DNA from: Candidatus Kuenenia hertensis
Lineage (GTDB): Bacteria; Planctomycetota; Brocadiia; Brocadiales; Brocadiaceae
Length of the DNA: 64,000 nt
Assembly: GCA_021646465.1 (NCBI GenBank)
Contig: SOET01000021.1
Span: 1 to 64,000, forward strand
Reading direction: 5' to 3'
Under the pieces are notes generated by a model that saw only the letters and a list, made by a program, of their open reading frames with translations, had not been told where the DNA came from and ran no database searches. The translations under genes and the position numbers were made by a program. Below are positions 8,472 to 18,117 of the stretch, piece after piece; position 1 is the first letter of the stretch; the number at the start of each line of letters is the position of its first letter.

Positions 8472-9197
8472 CTATCTTCCTCTTTTCTCTGCGTGATCAT
8501 ACAAGCCGTAAAGAACCGCATCATTATAATCCCTTGTTATCCTGTTACCTTCCTGATCATCGTAAATGATTTTTTTAATACGATAGGCGGTATCCGATGT
8601 GTTTAATCCAAAAACGACCAGCCCTTGTGTTTCTTCTTTTGGTCCCAGTTCTGTGCGTTGGAAGGGATCAGTGGTCTTGTGAGTAAAATTGTCAATGGAA
8701 AGAGTAAATCCATTATTGGTAATCGCCTTAAAATGTACAGGGTCTACCTTTATTGTTTTTTCCGTCAGGTTTATCAACCAGACTCTCACAATTGCAGCGT
8801 GTTTGCCGGTATTTTTATAGAAAGTATCGGAATCAAACCCAACTTCTCCATCATAGTCTACAGAGGTTGAAATATCTTTCATCACAATTCCCACAGTATC
8901 CCCGGTCTTATAAGTCTTTGCCTTTTCCAGTTGAGCAGTCTGCCCTACTGCTGGCTTAATTGCAAATGTATGTGCCACCTGGTAAAAAAGAACGACAGAT
9001 GCGATAAAAAATACTACCTTTATCTTCACAAAAAATCTCCTCTTTATAACGTAATTTTTCATAAATTCTTTTTGTTGTTTTTCCCCTTCGCGAGCAAGCC
9101 ATACAAACATACCAACGATAAATAATACCTCTTTGCGAGTTTTTTTATCTTTGGTTTTAGATTTTCTCGATCTTCTTTTATCGTAGTTTTTTAACAT
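8472..9197 (-). CDS. Membrane-anchored DUF4352-like protein of unknown function
   Basis: No specific function is recognised. The protein has a very basic N-terminus (KRRSRKSKTKDKK), a first hydrophobic patch and then a second basic-hydrophobic segment ending in YQVAHTFA, which may be a signal anchor. The C-terminal ~150 residues resemble the extracytoplasmic immunoglobulin-like DUF4352 fold. They contain a run of beta strands with AAIVRVWLINLTEKTIKVD followed by a 'residue exposed to solvent' stretch ending NGFTLSID. I chose ATG 9197 because AGAAGG lies 9 nt upstream. The longer start at 9248 and an internal ATG at 9062 are less supported. It is upstream of the riboswitch and on the same strand as the subtilase, but is probably a separate transcript. 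Confidence 0.6.
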   Translation of the reverse strand: MLKNYDKRRSRKSKTKDKKTRKEVLFIVGMFVWLAREGEKQQKEFMKNYVIKRRFFVKIKVVFFIASVVLFYQVAHTFAIKPAVGQTAQLEKAKTYKTGDTVGIVMKDISTSVDYDGEVGFDSDTFYKNTGKHAAIVRVWLINLTEKTIKVDPVHFKAITNNGFTLSIDNFTHKTTDPFQRTELGPKEETQGLVVFGLNTSDTAYRIKKIIYDDQEGNRITRDYNDAVLYGLYDHAEKRGR

Positions 9198-9494
9198 AAC
9201 ACTAACCTTCTGAGAAATCAAGCTCTGATAAAGAAAGAGAAAAACCACAACCAGACTTTTAGGTAATTAAGCTCACAGTTCATGTCTATAATATGAATAC
9301 AAATAATTTGTACACAGCAAGTTCGCAAGGAGGGGAGGAAGGGGAGGTAATTAATGCCTTTTTTGCCTCTCTCTTCGTAAGAACATAAAAAGCAGTAAAA
9401 CAAGGTGTAAAACAGGAAATGCTTCATAAAACAAAATAATACAAAATTTGAGGTTTGCTGCACAAAAACAGAACATCTATTCCACCGAACTTTT
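9198..9494. other. Intergenic region without recognised content
   Basis: About 300 bp lie between the SDR gene and the DUF4352-like gene. It includes a purine-rich G/A run near 9327-9346. A 104-residue open frame covers it, but the frame has low-complexity composition and no ribosome binding site, so I do not regard it as a gene. Confidence 0.5.
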
Positions 9495-10268
9495 TTATCC
9501 CCGTGTAACATCATCAGCCGGCTGATAACCAACCGTTTTTTTCGTGTACCCGATATCCCAGCGCATCCCTGTATTGGCAGACATGCCGTTAACCACTACA
9601 AAATTGTCGGATACTTCTGCCTCGATACAGCGTTCCATAAGATGGCAAAAATCGCGGTTTGAAAGCCACATAAGGCGAAACCATTCTTCGCATCCTTTAA
9701 AAATATCCTCAGGACGATTTTCGCCATGCAAATTCCACCCAATGCGCACGGCAATCACCTCCATCCCGTATATTTCCGCATAACATTTTCCCAACCGCTC
9801 AATCAGGAATTTTGCCGAACCATACGGCGTGCTGTCATGTTTTCGACCATGGGATGTATGGTGCGTGCCGGGAAGGGGAGGCAAGTCTGTGGTGATTACC
9901 TTCGGTTCATTTTTATCTTTATACCCTCCCATGACATGATTTGAACTTGCAAATACTATTCGTTTGACTTTTTTTATACCGGAGGCATGAAATACATTGA
10001 TGGCTGCGTCTATATTCGGTTGCATTAATTCATCCCAGCTTTTATTCGGGTCAGGATCGGCTGCAAAGTGTACGACGGTATCCACCCCCTGAAATAATTT
10101 TACCCACTCTTCATTCCAAATACTCAGGTCAGCCTGTATAATCTCTCTTTCGTTTCTGGAATCGATATCAATTAATCGTATTGGATAGCGATCCTGTAAA
10201 TGTTTTCTGAGCTTTGCGCCCAGATTTCCGCTTGCTCCGGTAATGAGTATTGTTTTGTTTTTATTCAT
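9495..10268 (-). CDS. NAD-dependent epimerase/dehydratase family protein (extended SDR)
   Basis: This 257-residue protein is an extended-type short-chain dehydrogenase/reductase. The N-terminus has the Rossmann motif TGASGNLG, an acidic residue for NAD binding follows in LIDID, then VVHFAAD. The catalytic tyrosine and lysine are in STPYGSAK. The overall shape resembles uronate dehydrogenase-like or UDP-sugar epimerase-like members, but the substrate cannot be fixed. The gene follows a transporter remnant by 9 bp on the same strand, so it may once have been the second gene of a sugar uptake and oxidation unit. Confidence 0.8.
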   Translation of the reverse strand: MNKNKTILITGASGNLGAKLRKHLQDRYPIRLIDIDSRNEREIIQADLSIWNEEWVKLFQGVDTVVHFAADPDPNKSWDELMQPNIDAAINVFHASGIKKVKRIVFASSNHVMGGYKDKNEPKVITTDLPPLPGTHHTSHGRKHDSTPYGSAKFLIERLGKCYAEIYGMEVIAVRIGWNLHGENRPEDIFKGCEEWFRLMWLSNRDFCHLMERCIEAEVSDNFVVVNGMSANTGMRWDIGYTKKTVGYQPADDVTRG

Positions 10269-10277
10269 TTCATATAT

Positions 10278-10613
10278 TCAGGTATTGGCATGAACAGGTA
10301 CAATCTCATTCTCTGTTTCAATAATCGGGCAATTTGCCTTCGATGATATAACAAACACAATGGCAGGAAATACCATACAGAGATAAAATGCATGTTTGTA
10401 TGACAGAAAATATTTGAGGGACCACGCCATAAGTAATGATCCAAGCCCACTGGAAATCACCATGCCAGACGTCATTTTTCCCGATATTGCGCCAAGGTGT
10501 TTTAACCCAAAATATGGTAATTTCAACTTTTCTCTGTTAAATATGGCCGTGGGAGTTATTGAAAGATGCGGAAGGTATGAAATGATGCAGAGAAGATTGT
10601 ACATAAGGAGCAT
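10278..10613 (-). pseudogene. Remnant of an MFS transporter (C-terminal part only)
   Basis: The open frame encodes about 111 residues that look like the last third of a major facilitator transporter. YFGLKHLGAISGKM matches the typical inter-helix motif. Two or three membrane segments follow, with FYLCMVFPAIVF and a short polar tail. A full MFS protein is about 400 residues, so most is missing. Its apparent ATG lies inside the terminal repeat of the adjacent MITE-like element. Gene loss by insertion or deletion at that point is therefore likely. The next gene on the same strand is the SDR, 9 bp downstream. It is probably non-functional. Confidence 0.55.
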
Positions 10614-10768
10614 TCCCGATTTTTAGTAAAAAAAGCTATTAACATATATTATACCAGATATAAAAAGATCCTCAACGCACTCGGAACCCAACCCTTCGAC
10701 TCCGCTCAGGATAAACTCCGTCAAAGCATAATAAATGATGAATTACAAAAAAACGGGAATGCTCCTTA
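10604..10768. repeat. MITE-like element with 26-bp imperfect terminal inverted repeats
   Basis: The left end 10604-10629 starts TAAGGAGCATTCCCG. The right end 10743-10768 is its reverse complement over 26 bp with two mismatches. The outer bases are TA on both sides. The ~113-bp interior has no ORF and contains a copy of the dispersed CTTCGACTCCGCTCA repeat. The element ends 4 bp from the atpK stop codon and overlaps the start of the MFS remnant. It may also provide a 3' hairpin for the V-ATPase transcript. Confidence 0.6.
10698..10731. repeat. Dispersed CTTCGACTCCGCTCA...AACTCCGTC repeat, copy 1
   Basis: The segment CTTCGACTCCGCTCAGGA followed by TAAACTCCGTC is an imperfect palindrome. It recurs, interrupted by an insertion, near 63048-63118. 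It sits inside the MITE-like element here. Confidence 0.5.
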
Positions 10769-10772
10769 AGAT

Positions 10773-11237
10773 TTAAGAAAGTGTCTTACCGATAAAAACC
10801 AGAACAAATAAAGCAACTGTCTCAATAACACCAATGGCCATAAGGTAATTACCGAATCCCTGACCTGTTTCTGCCAACGCATCGGAAGCTCCGGCGCCTG
10901 CGCGTCCCTGCATCCATGCAGAGAGTCCCATCGCAAATCCACCCATAAATCCAGCACCCAGCAACACAGGAAATGCAGCACCTGCTACTGCTGCCTTCAC
11001 GATGTTTCCCATTAAAATCATACCGTAAATAGTTTGAGACAATGGCGCTCCGACAAACGCAATCAGCATAAACGGAGCAGACTTGTTTTGCGCATAACAC
11101 TTTTTCCACCCTCCGATAGCTGCTGCTCCTGCCGCTCCCGTACCAAGGCAGGAACCCATTGCCGCCATTGCCAGCGCCGCTACAGCACCCAATTTACCAA
11201 TAGAAACTATTGTTTTCGGATCTACTGCCATACGCAC
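10773..11237 (-). CDS. atpK: V-type ATP synthase subunit K (membrane rotor proteolipid)
   Basis: Subunit K forms the ion-carrying rotor ring. At 154 residues it is the duplicated, four-helix form. The second hairpin holds the essential carboxylate Glu139 in AIGVIETVALF. Ser67-Gln68 (APLSQTIYG), Gln110 and Thr140 are also present. Compared from memory with Enterococcus hirae NtpK, this polar set resembles a Na+-binding site (Thr64, Gln65, Gln110, Glu139). Na+ specificity is therefore suggested but not shown. It is the last gene of the ATPase operon, followed immediately by a MITE-like element. Confidence 0.92.
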   Translation of the reverse strand: MRMAVDPKTIVSIGKLGAVAALAMAAMGSCLGTGAAGAAAIGGWKKCYAQNKSAPFMLIAFVGAPLSQTIYGMILMGNIVKAAVAGAAFPVLLGAGFMGGFAMGLSAWMQGRAGAGASDALAETGQGFGNYLMAIGVIETVALFVLVFIGKTLS

Positions 11238-11263
11238 TCCTTTCTTGTCTGTTTATAATAGCT

Positions 11264-13015
11264 TTATTTTTTTGACTGTTTTGAAAACGGTTTATAGGGA
11301 ATGCCTTTCCATTGCACTCCCACGTGACCGGAAAATTCCAACGTATTCAATCGTACACCGTGTACCAGAATACCCAACGCCATAAGAGCAACATTAAGAC
11401 CATGCCCCAGAAAAAGGATCAATGCCGCGATTAATCCGGCAAAAATATTGTTAATTCCCTTTTCCAACGCCATTTCGTTAAAACTCATTGCTACGGCAAG
11501 TGATGCGCTGCCAACGGCAAAAAGACGAATATATGAAACAACATCAACAAAATTACTGATTACATTCAGGGGAAACATCATAAGATCAGCCCAGTCTTTT
11601 TTTATTTGTTTGGGAGAAGTCGTAAACATAACCACACAGCCCAATGCCACAAACAACAAATAATACCCCCACGCGGGAAATGCTGCATCCAGGATCATGG
11701 TACGTGCTGTAATATACATCACCCATGTCATGCATATCCATCCCATCTGAGCGATAGCCCTTAGGCTGTTCATAAGTTGTATCGCATTCCACGCGTGAGC
11801 AACTGTCAGATGAATTGATCCGATCAGAAAACAGAGGTGCATGATATTCTTTTCGTTATTAAGCCACTCCACACGCAGCGTTTTGAATGGCGCGGGAATA
11901 TTGCCTATGCCAAAATAATTTCCCGTTAAGATTCCCCACACAATCGTACATACACTGAGGATGCCAAGTAAGAAAAAAGGCGCTGCCGGCGCTTTTGAAA
12001 ATACCTTTTTCGATACAATTGTTATCAACAAAAAAAAGGCCCCGTATCCCGCATCCCCTATCAATATCGCGGAAAACACGCTAAAAAAGATCAGGAATAC
12101 ACCGCTAATATCTTTTTCTGTATAACCGGGAAGGATATTAATCATGTCGAGTATCGACTTGATAGGTTGTACCCACTTTGGGTTGCGTATAACGGTCGGC
12201 GCCTCATCTTCCCCGGAAGGATCGGTAATCATTGATCCACAGCCTAGCAACGAAGGAGCTTCCAGAATTTTATTCACCTTGTCCGCAGGACAAAACCCCT
12301 GGAGATATACAATATTTTCAGCGCTCCCCATGCCTGCTTTTACTTCCATAAACCTGATTCTTTCTTTTGCACTCAAAAGCGCTTCCTTTATTACACTCTT
12401 TTCACCGCTTAATAGGCCGAATTCCTGAGAAATTGATTTCATCTCTTTTTCAGCATTGAAAATATCAGTTTCTATTTCCGCAAGAGATTGTCCCGGAATT
12501 TGAAATTCTTCATAATCACACTGATAATTCCTGTTTCCTATTATTGCAAAGTAATTAAAATTCTTGTCTTTATTTATAATAAATAACGTACTACCCTCCG
12601 GCGACGTGACGGGTTGATTCGAAGGGGAACGGTAAAGCCTGACGCTTACCCTACTTTTTGCCAGGGACAAAACTTGCGCGGGATCAAAATTTCCATAGGG
12701 TTGTGCCCTTTGTTTTTCATAGTTCAGCTTTACACATAACTCTTCCAGTTCCTTTCTGCGCTGAGAAAGCTTCTCCATTTTTGCCAATATAACATCTGCC
12801 GTATCGCCGGAAGCCTTCCCCTCCGGATTCGGCGGCAACGCATCATATGCATTCTGCAGCCTGTCGTAATATTCTTTTTCCTTTTCCAGTTCTTTACACA
12901 CAGGCTGCTTACTATGAGCGACATGCAGCACTCCCATCTCATGTAATGCATGAAGGGCATTTTCCTGGTCATCTTTCAGGCATAAAAGCGTAATTTTCTT
13001 CATTGGTAGTATCAT
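11264..13015 (-). CDS. atpI: V-type ATP synthase subunit I (membrane stator)
   Basis: Subunit I (homologue of eukaryotic Vph1/subunit a) provides the ion half-channels and stator. The 583-residue protein has a soluble coiled-coil N-terminal half (about 1-320) and a membrane C-terminal half with about seven or eight hydrophobic segments. The essential arginine of the ion channel probably lies in SYIRLFAVGSASLAVA. The ATG overlaps the atpD stop codon (ATGA), so the two are translationally coupled. It is followed by atpK after 26 bp. Confidence 0.93.
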   Translation of the reverse strand: MILPMKKITLLCLKDDQENALHALHEMGVLHVAHSKQPVCKELEKEKEYYDRLQNAYDALPPNPEGKASGDTADVILAKMEKLSQRRKELEELCVKLNYEKQRAQPYGNFDPAQVLSLAKSRVSVRLYRSPSNQPVTSPEGSTLFIINKDKNFNYFAIIGNRNYQCDYEEFQIPGQSLAEIETDIFNAEKEMKSISQEFGLLSGEKSVIKEALLSAKERIRFMEVKAGMGSAENIVYLQGFCPADKVNKILEAPSLLGCGSMITDPSGEDEAPTVIRNPKWVQPIKSILDMINILPGYTEKDISGVFLIFFSVFSAILIGDAGYGAFFLLITIVSKKVFSKAPAAPFFLLGILSVCTIVWGILTGNYFGIGNIPAPFKTLRVEWLNNEKNIMHLCFLIGSIHLTVAHAWNAIQLMNSLRAIAQMGWICMTWVMYITARTMILDAAFPAWGYYLLFVALGCVVMFTTSPKQIKKDWADLMMFPLNVISNFVDVVSYIRLFAVGSASLAVAMSFNEMALEKGINNIFAGLIAALILFLGHGLNVALMALGILVHGVRLNTLEFSGHVGVQWKGIPYKPFSKQSKK

Positions 13016-13617
13016 GTGCCTGTCTCTATCTCCAGTAATTTCCTCTTGGCTATTTTTGCCCTCACCACAGCCGCTGTTTGTTCATCTGCAAGATAAATCC
13101 TGATTTTTCTGATATTTTCAACACATTCGGGGATTTTCACCTTTTCAAAAAGATTAACGCGCTGGGAAGTAACACGAAGTTCGTCTGACAAGAGTTCTCT
13201 TTGCCGCTCATAAATTGTAATCTCTATACGAAGTTTCAACAAACGTTCCAGCACCTCAATACCGTCATCAACCCATGGAGGAGTCGCATAATAATCTACA
13301 GGACTACGCTCATATTCCACATTGTCAAATACGGGAATGTTCACTCCGGCGATGTTGCCAATACTCCGTTTCACTTCTTTTACACTGATATAAGAACCGA
13401 TATCAATATCTTCGGAAAACAAACGTATCCACGCATTAAGACCTTCCCAAATGTGATTCTCTTCTTTCTTTTTTTCCGCTATAAGAGAGTCTATCTTCCT
13501 TACTTCTATCTGAAGCTGCATTTTTTTCAATTCCAGGGTTGGAAGATAACGTTTATAGCGGCGCAGCACGTCACGCTGTGCCTTTAATTCGTTTTTTGTG
13601 AATTTTACCTTTGGCAT
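13012..13617 (-). CDS. atpD: V-type ATP synthase subunit D (central stalk)
   Basis: Subunit D is the central rotor shaft that turns inside the A3B3 hexamer. The 201-residue protein is almost wholly helical and charged, with the conserved N-terminus TKNELKAQRDVLRRYKRYLP and a second long coiled coil near the C-terminus. Length and order (after B, before I) match V-type operons of Chlamydiae, spirochaetes and Bacteroidetes. The 89-bp gap to atpB holds a short dispersed hairpin. Confidence 0.9.
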   Translation of the reverse strand: MPKVKFTKNELKAQRDVLRRYKRYLPTLELKKMQLQIEVRKIDSLIAEKKKEENHIWEGLNAWIRLFSEDIDIGSYISVKEVKRSIGNIAGVNIPVFDNVEYERSPVDYYATPPWVDDGIEVLERLLKLRIEITIYERQRELLSDELRVTSQRVNLFEKVKIPECVENIRKIRIYLADEQTAAVVRAKIAKRKLLEIETGT

Positions 13618-13633
13618 ATAATTGAAAAAAGAT

Positions 13634-13652
13634 GTCGGGTAAGAAACCCGAC
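13634..13652. repeat. Dispersed GTCGGGT hairpin, copy 1
   Basis: GTCGGGT (13634-13640) and ACCCGAC (13646-13652) enclose the loop AAGAA. The same unit with one compensating G-T wobble occurs at 53653-53671. In both copies CTTA follows the right arm. Here it sits between atpB and atpD and could affect relative expression. Confidence 0.55.
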
Positions 13653-13706
13653 CTTATAGCTTAAAATTCCTATTTTATGAGCATCTTGAGCACAAATCGA
13701 AGTTTA

Positions 13707-15020
13707 TTATGAAGCGCTATTGGATGCAATAGTCGGCCAGAATTTTTCAGTCAATTTTGTCGTAATTCCAGTTTCAGCAGGCTGAAAGCAATCGGCAAGT
13801 ATTTGCCACCCTAGGTTAAGAGCTTGTTCCAGAGGAATATTTACATTCAAATCCATCATTTCGCGTTCAAAACGTTCCCCGTATTTTAATAATTTGTTAT
13901 CCCATGCGCTCATTCGAAATCCCATGGACTGTTTCTCAATGCTTTCCTTATACATGGCATAGAGCTGTATCATCGAATCCATAATAGCACGATGATCTTC
14001 ACGTGTTTTGTCATTCACCTGTTGCTTGAGACGGCTCAACGATCCAAATGGTTCTATCCTTCCATTCCTCAGATAAAATTGCCCTTCGGTAATGTAACCG
14101 GTATTGTCCGGTATCGGATGCGTAACGTCATCGCCAGGCATGGTCGTCACGGCAAGGATGGTAATTGAGCCGGCGCCTTCGAAATCAACTGCCTTTTCGT
14201 AACGAGACGCAAGCTGACTGTAGAGATCTCCCGGATAACCGCGGTTTGAAGGTATCTGTTCCATGGTATTTGCGATTTCCTTGATAGAATCAGCAAAATT
14301 TGTCATGTCCGTCAGCAGAACCAGCACACGTTTTCCCTGTAAAGCAAACTGTTCCGCAACCGCAAGGCACAAATCAGGTACAAGGATGCATTCAACCGTA
14401 GGATCTGCCGCCGTATGTATAAAAAGTATCGATCGTGTAATAGCGCCATTTTTTTCCAGAACATCTCTGAAGAAAAGATAGTCATCATGTTTCAACCCCA
14501 TTCCGCCGAGAATAATAATGTCCACTTCCGCCTGCAGTGCAATCCTTGCAAGCAAAGGATTGTAAGGCTCTCCGGCAATGGAAAATATCGGGAGTTTCTG
14601 CGATTCGACCAGGGTGTTAAATACGTCAATCATAGGGATTCCCGTTTGTATCATATTCCTTGGAATCACACGTTTTACAGGGTTTACTGAAGGTCCTCCG
14701 ATATCAATCATATTTTCAGTAATTGCCGGCCCTTTATCTCGCGGTTCGCCGCTGCCGGTAAAGATGCGCCCGATCAGTGATTTTGAAAACGGCGTTTTCA
14801 TAGAATGCCCCAAAAAACGAATCTCGGCATGAGTGGATATTCCCTTCGTTCCCGCCAAGACCTGCAGCGATACTCTATCCCCCTCAAGCCTGATGACCTG
14901 GGCAAGAGAACTTCCTTCCGGGGATGTTATTTTTGCCAGCTCTCCATAGGCGACCTCATCGGCAATAACGGTAATAACGTTTCCTACGATTTGCTCGATT
15001 TTATTGTAAATTCTTCGCAC
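13707..15020 (-). CDS. atpB: V-type ATP synthase subunit B
   Basis: Subunit B is the non-catalytic nucleotide-site subunit of the A3B3 head. The 437-residue sequence has the beta-barrel N-terminus, the [11 protein letters not shown] segment where a Walker A would be in catalytic subunits, [18 protein letters not shown], and the family signature [16 protein letters not shown]. The GTG start at 15020 overlaps atpA by 20 bp and is preceded by GGGAGGT about 9 nt upstream, which supports it. It lies in the operon E-DUF2764-A-B-D-I-K. Confidence 0.95.
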   Translation of the reverse strand: MRRIYNKIEQIVGNVITVIADEVAYGELAKITSPEGSSLAQVIRLEGDRVSLQVLAGTKGISTHAEIRFLGHSMKTPFSKSLIGRIFTGSGEPRDKGPAITENMIDIGGPSVNPVKRVIPRNMIQTGIPMIDVFNTLVESQKLPIFSIAGEPYNPLLARIALQAEVDIIILGGMGLKHDDYLFFRDVLEKNGAITRSILFIHTAADPTVECILVPDLCLAVAEQFALQGKRVLVLLTDMTNFADSIKEIANTMEQIPSNRGYPGDLYSQLASRYEKAVDFEGAGSITILAVTTMPGDDVTHPIPDNTGYITEGQFYLRNGRIEPFGSLSRLKQQVNDKTREDHRAIMDSMIQLYAMYKESIEKQSMGFRMSAWDNKLLKYGERFEREMMDLNVNIPLEQALNLGWQILADCFQPAETGITTKLTEKFWPTIASNSAS

Positions 15021-16776
15021 GCGCCGCTACCTCCCCGATCATTTTGTCTAATTGCGCCTCTAACTCTTTAAATTCGAATGAATCCATGTCAGCATAATTC
15101 CAATCTTTTGTTTTCTGTGTCAGCGACTGAAAGAAAATCCTCGCCGCGTCTTTAGTATCAAACACCATTTTCGTCCCAAGTATTTTTACCATTTTATCAA
15201 AAGTATAACTCTGTCTTTCCGCTGAAACAGTTCCATCGACCGCATGAAAGGCGTTTTGCTGCATATAGACAGTATCGAGATATTCACTTTTCAGATACAT
15301 GATAAAATCATCAATCGACGTACCCTCTTCGCCAACCACCTTCATCATCTGTGCAACGTCATTCCCGTCCCTGAGGGTTTTTTGCGCCAGTTGCAAATCT
15401 TCCGGTTTTACAATACTGCAATACTTGCTCCAGCTATCGAGCGGATGAATGGCGGGATATCTTCTTGCGTCAGAGCGTTCTCTGGACAAGCCATGAAATG
15501 CGCCAACCACTTTGAGCGTCGACTGGGTAACCGGCTCGTCAAAGTTTCCCCCAGCGGGGCTCACCGTACCTCCAATGGTAACAGAACCAACAGATCCGTC
15601 GTGCAGTTTCACGGTTGCAGCGCGTTCATAAAATGCTGCTATAACCGATTCGAGATAAGCAGGATACGCCTCATCACCGGGTATTTCTTCAAGACGTCCC
15701 GATACCTCCCGCAACGCCTGCGCCCAACGGGAAGTGGAATCCGCCAGCAGCAATACATGCAATCCCATTTGCCGGTAATATTCAGCCAAAGTTACCGCAG
15801 TATATACTGACGCCTCGCGTGCAGCCACTGGCATGGAACTGGTATTGCAAATTATCACCGTTCGTTCCATAAGACTTTTTCCTGTTCGCGGGTCGATAAG
15901 TTTGGGAAATTCCCTGAGCGTTTCCACTACTTCCCCTGCCCTTTCACCACAAGCAGCAATAACAACAACATCCACATCCGCGTTCCTGCTAATAAGCTGC
16001 TGCAATACCGTCTTACCGGCGCCAAAGGGTCCCGGAACACAAAATGTTCCTCCCTTGGCAACCGGGAAAAAAGTATCAAGAATCCTGATCTTTGTCAGAA
16101 GGGTTTCCGCAGGCATAAGCCGCTCACTGTAACATTTCAAAGGCACTTTAACAGGCCATTTCTGAACCATAGAAACCTTAACAATGGAACCTTTCTTATC
16201 CTTGAGTTCCGCGATAACTTCGTCTACTGTATATGAACCGGGCGTTGCAACCCTTTCGACGCTATATCTTCCCTTCAACGAAAAGGGAACCATAATACGA
16301 TGGGTAAAAATCCCTTCCGGTACAGTACCAATAGTATCGCCTGCCTTTACCGTATCGCCTTTTTTTGCAACAGGGGTAAATTTCCATTTTTCGTCTCTCG
16401 GAAGGGCGTCAAGATACACTCCGCGTTTTAAAAAGAAACCGCATTGTTTGGCAAGTTCAGGAAGAGGGTTTTGAAGCCCGTCAAATACCTGTGTTAGCAA
16501 ACCAGGGCCTAACTCTACCGCCAGCAGTTCTCCGGTAAAATCAACGTGTCCTCCCACTTTCAGCCATTTTGGTTCTTCCAGAATCTGTAAGTCAGCATAG
16601 CGTCCCCTTATCCGTATTACCTCCGCTTTTAAACGGGACTCCCCCAAAACTACATAAGCCACTTCATTTTGTCTCACCGTTCCGTAAAATTCAACGGTTA
16701 ACATATTGCCGTTTATTCCAACAATTCTGCCGCAATGGCAATTTGCAGTTTCGATACTTCCGCATTTACATCCCAT
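15001..16776 (-). CDS. atpA: V-type ATP synthase catalytic subunit A
   Basis: Subunit A hydrolyses or makes ATP in the V1 head. The sequence carries the Walker A loop GPFGAGKT, the V-type non-homologous insertion upstream of it, and the [26 protein letters not shown]-type signature (here split across about residues 320-345). With the ATG at 16776 the protein is 591 residues, starting [16 protein letters not shown] lies about 8 nt upstream and supports this start over the longer frame at 16824. The cysteine/histidine-rich N-terminus (CKCGS...CHCG) is unusual and could bind metal. It overlaps the DUF2764 gene by 11 bp and atpB by 20 bp. Confidence 0.95.
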   Translation of the reverse strand: MGCKCGSIETANCHCGRIVGINGNMLTVEFYGTVRQNEVAYVVLGESRLKAEVIRIRGRYADLQILEEPKWLKVGGHVDFTGELLAVELGPGLLTQVFDGLQNPLPELAKQCGFFLKRGVYLDALPRDEKWKFTPVAKKGDTVKAGDTIGTVPEGIFTHRIMVPFSLKGRYSVERVATPGSYTVDEVIAELKDKKGSIVKVSMVQKWPVKVPLKCYSERLMPAETLLTKIRILDTFFPVAKGGTFCVPGPFGAGKTVLQQLISRNADVDVVVIAACGERAGEVVETLREFPKLIDPRTGKSLMERTVIICNTSSMPVAAREASVYTAVTLAEYYRQMGLHVLLLADSTSRWAQALREVSGRLEEIPGDEAYPAYLESVIAAFYERAATVKLHDGSVGSVTIGGTVSPAGGNFDEPVTQSTLKVVGAFHGLSRERSDARRYPAIHPLDSWSKYCSIVKPEDLQLAQKTLRDGNDVAQMMKVVGEEGTSIDDFIMYLKSEYLDTVYMQQNAFHAVDGTVSAERQSYTFDKMVKILGTKMVFDTKDAARIFFQSLTQKTKDWNYADMDSFEFKELEAQLDKMIGEVAARAKNLQ

Positions 16777-17308
16777 AGCATATTTCCTCAGACTTTCTCC
16801 CGAAGAGTTTTTCCAGCACATCACGCCCCTTTGCGTCGCTAAATAATTTCCACCGCATTATCAATTTCAGTTTCAGCACGAAAGAAAAAATTGAAGACAT
16901 ACCGAAAAAATCGTCTCTTGCCAATTCGTCCAAAAGTCTCCACCGGTATGTATCCAATACAAGTTCTTTCTCAAGGGGGTTCTGTTTGCTAAGCGCCTCC
17001 GCAGTTACTTTCGTTTCGTTTATACCAATTTCTGCATCACCCCGTAAGAATTGATGCGAATCGATGTGTAACCGTGCAGTCCTTGCCGCAGCAATGGCAT
17101 TCTTTAACTGATTTTCAGTCCGAAGCCATTTCTTAACAAACGGATGCCGGGCGGATTCAGGTTGATCGTTTATAACATATTCCAGATCCTGCCTGTCCTG
17201 TGAAGAAAGCATATTTTTGCATGAATCAAAAAATTCTCCGGGAGTAAACGAAATGTCACTCTCTAAAGTAAGCGGAATAAGACTTGCCACCAGATAATAG
17301 TAGGCCAT
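16766..17308 (-). CDS. DUF2764 family V-type ATPase-associated protein
   Basis: This 180-residue soluble helical protein matches the DUF2764 family, found almost only in bacterial V-type ATPase operons between subunits E and A. The N-terminus MAYYYLVASLIPL and the central DLEYVINDQPES region are characteristic. No separate subunit C gene is visible here. DUF2764 may fill the role of subunit C (linking stalk to membrane), but that is a proposal. Its ATG abuts the atpE stop with no spacer. Confidence 0.85.
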   Translation of the reverse strand: MAYYYLVASLIPLTLESDISFTPGEFFDSCKNMLSSQDRQDLEYVINDQPESARHPFVKKWLRTENQLKNAIAAARTARLHIDSHQFLRGDAEIGINETKVTAEALSKQNPLEKELVLDTYRWRLLDELARDDFFGMSSIFSFVLKLKLIMRWKLFSDAKGRDVLEKLFGRKSEEICYGM

Positions 17309-17941
17309 TCAGTCCTCCTTGACGAGGGTATTTGCGACGCGGTGAATAATCTCCGCAAGATACGGTTTTAAAAAGTAACAAATGGAATCAGCAATCGCTT
17401 CCTGGGTAAAATCGTGAAATACATTATCAGATTTTATCGCTACTTTAAATCCCTTGACTATTTTATCATCCACATGAATCTCTATCCCCTTTTGAAACTG
17501 TTCCCGGTACTTTTCCATAAACAGTTTTACTACCGTTTTTTGATCTTCCGGGCTAAGCAGCATATTGATCCTGCCTTCCGCAAAGCCCTTGTCCGCATAT
17601 GCAGTGGCTATCTTTATCATCATTTGTATAAGAGTATCAGGGGAAAGTGCCTCGCCAACGGAATGAAAGGCTATTTCCTTTAAGAGGTTATTAATGCCGT
17701 TGCCGACGGTAATGAGGACATCTCTTCCCGCATGCTCCATCGTTTTAATACTTTGCTCAGCAAATACCCTGGCGTCACGTTCGGCCTTTTCCAGTATTTC
17801 CTTCGCTTCTGCTTCCGACTCTTTAACTATCAACGACGCCTGTTCTCTTGCCTTTTCAATGATTTTCGCTGCCTCGGCTTCTGCCTTTTCAACACCTTCT
17901 TTCTGGATACGGTTCAATAAGTTTTCAAGATTTTCAGCCAT
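17309..17941 (-). CDS. atpE: V-type ATP synthase subunit E (peripheral stalk)
   Basis: Subunit E forms the peripheral stator stalk. The first ~85 residues are a charged coiled coil rich in alanine and glutamate (IQKEGVEKAEAEAAKIIEKA). A globular C-terminal domain follows that binds the head. The length of 210 residues is typical. It is the first gene of the operon, and a good sigma70-type promoter lies about 65-90 bp upstream. The ribosome binding site is weak. Confidence 0.9.
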   Translation of the reverse strand: MAENLENLLNRIQKEGVEKAEAEAAKIIEKAREQASLIVKESEAEAKEILEKAERDARVFAEQSIKTMEHAGRDVLITVGNGINNLLKEIAFHSVGEALSPDTLIQMMIKIATAYADKGFAEGRINMLLSPEDQKTVVKLFMEKYREQFQKGIEIHVDDKIVKGFKVAIKSDNVFHDFTQEAIADSICYFLKPYLAEIIHRVANTLVKED

Positions 17942-18004
17942 GATTATTCATATACTCTTATAAATTAGTGTTAACACACAATTATTACATAACATATATT
18001 ATTT

Positions 18005-18032
18005 ATCATATTTATTAACCAGTTTCAGTCAA
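18005..18032 (-). promoter_or_regulatory. Sigma70-type promoter of the V-type ATPase operon
   Basis: On the minus strand TTGACT (18032-18027) is separated by 16 bp from TATGAT (18010-18005). Transcription would begin near 17998, giving a leader of about 57 nt before atpE. Confidence 0.6.
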
Positions 18033-18117
18033 ATAAATAATTTCATGCATACTCAAGATAAGAAATAACAGGTATTGATAAATATGCCTAATGAAATCTC
18101 TCCCTTTGTTACGCAAC

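Noticed and set aside
9218-9532. 104-residue minus-strand open frame between the SDR and DUF4352-like genes
   Set aside because: Low-complexity, Phe/Cys-rich translation, no ribosome binding site, and it overlaps the ends of both neighbours.
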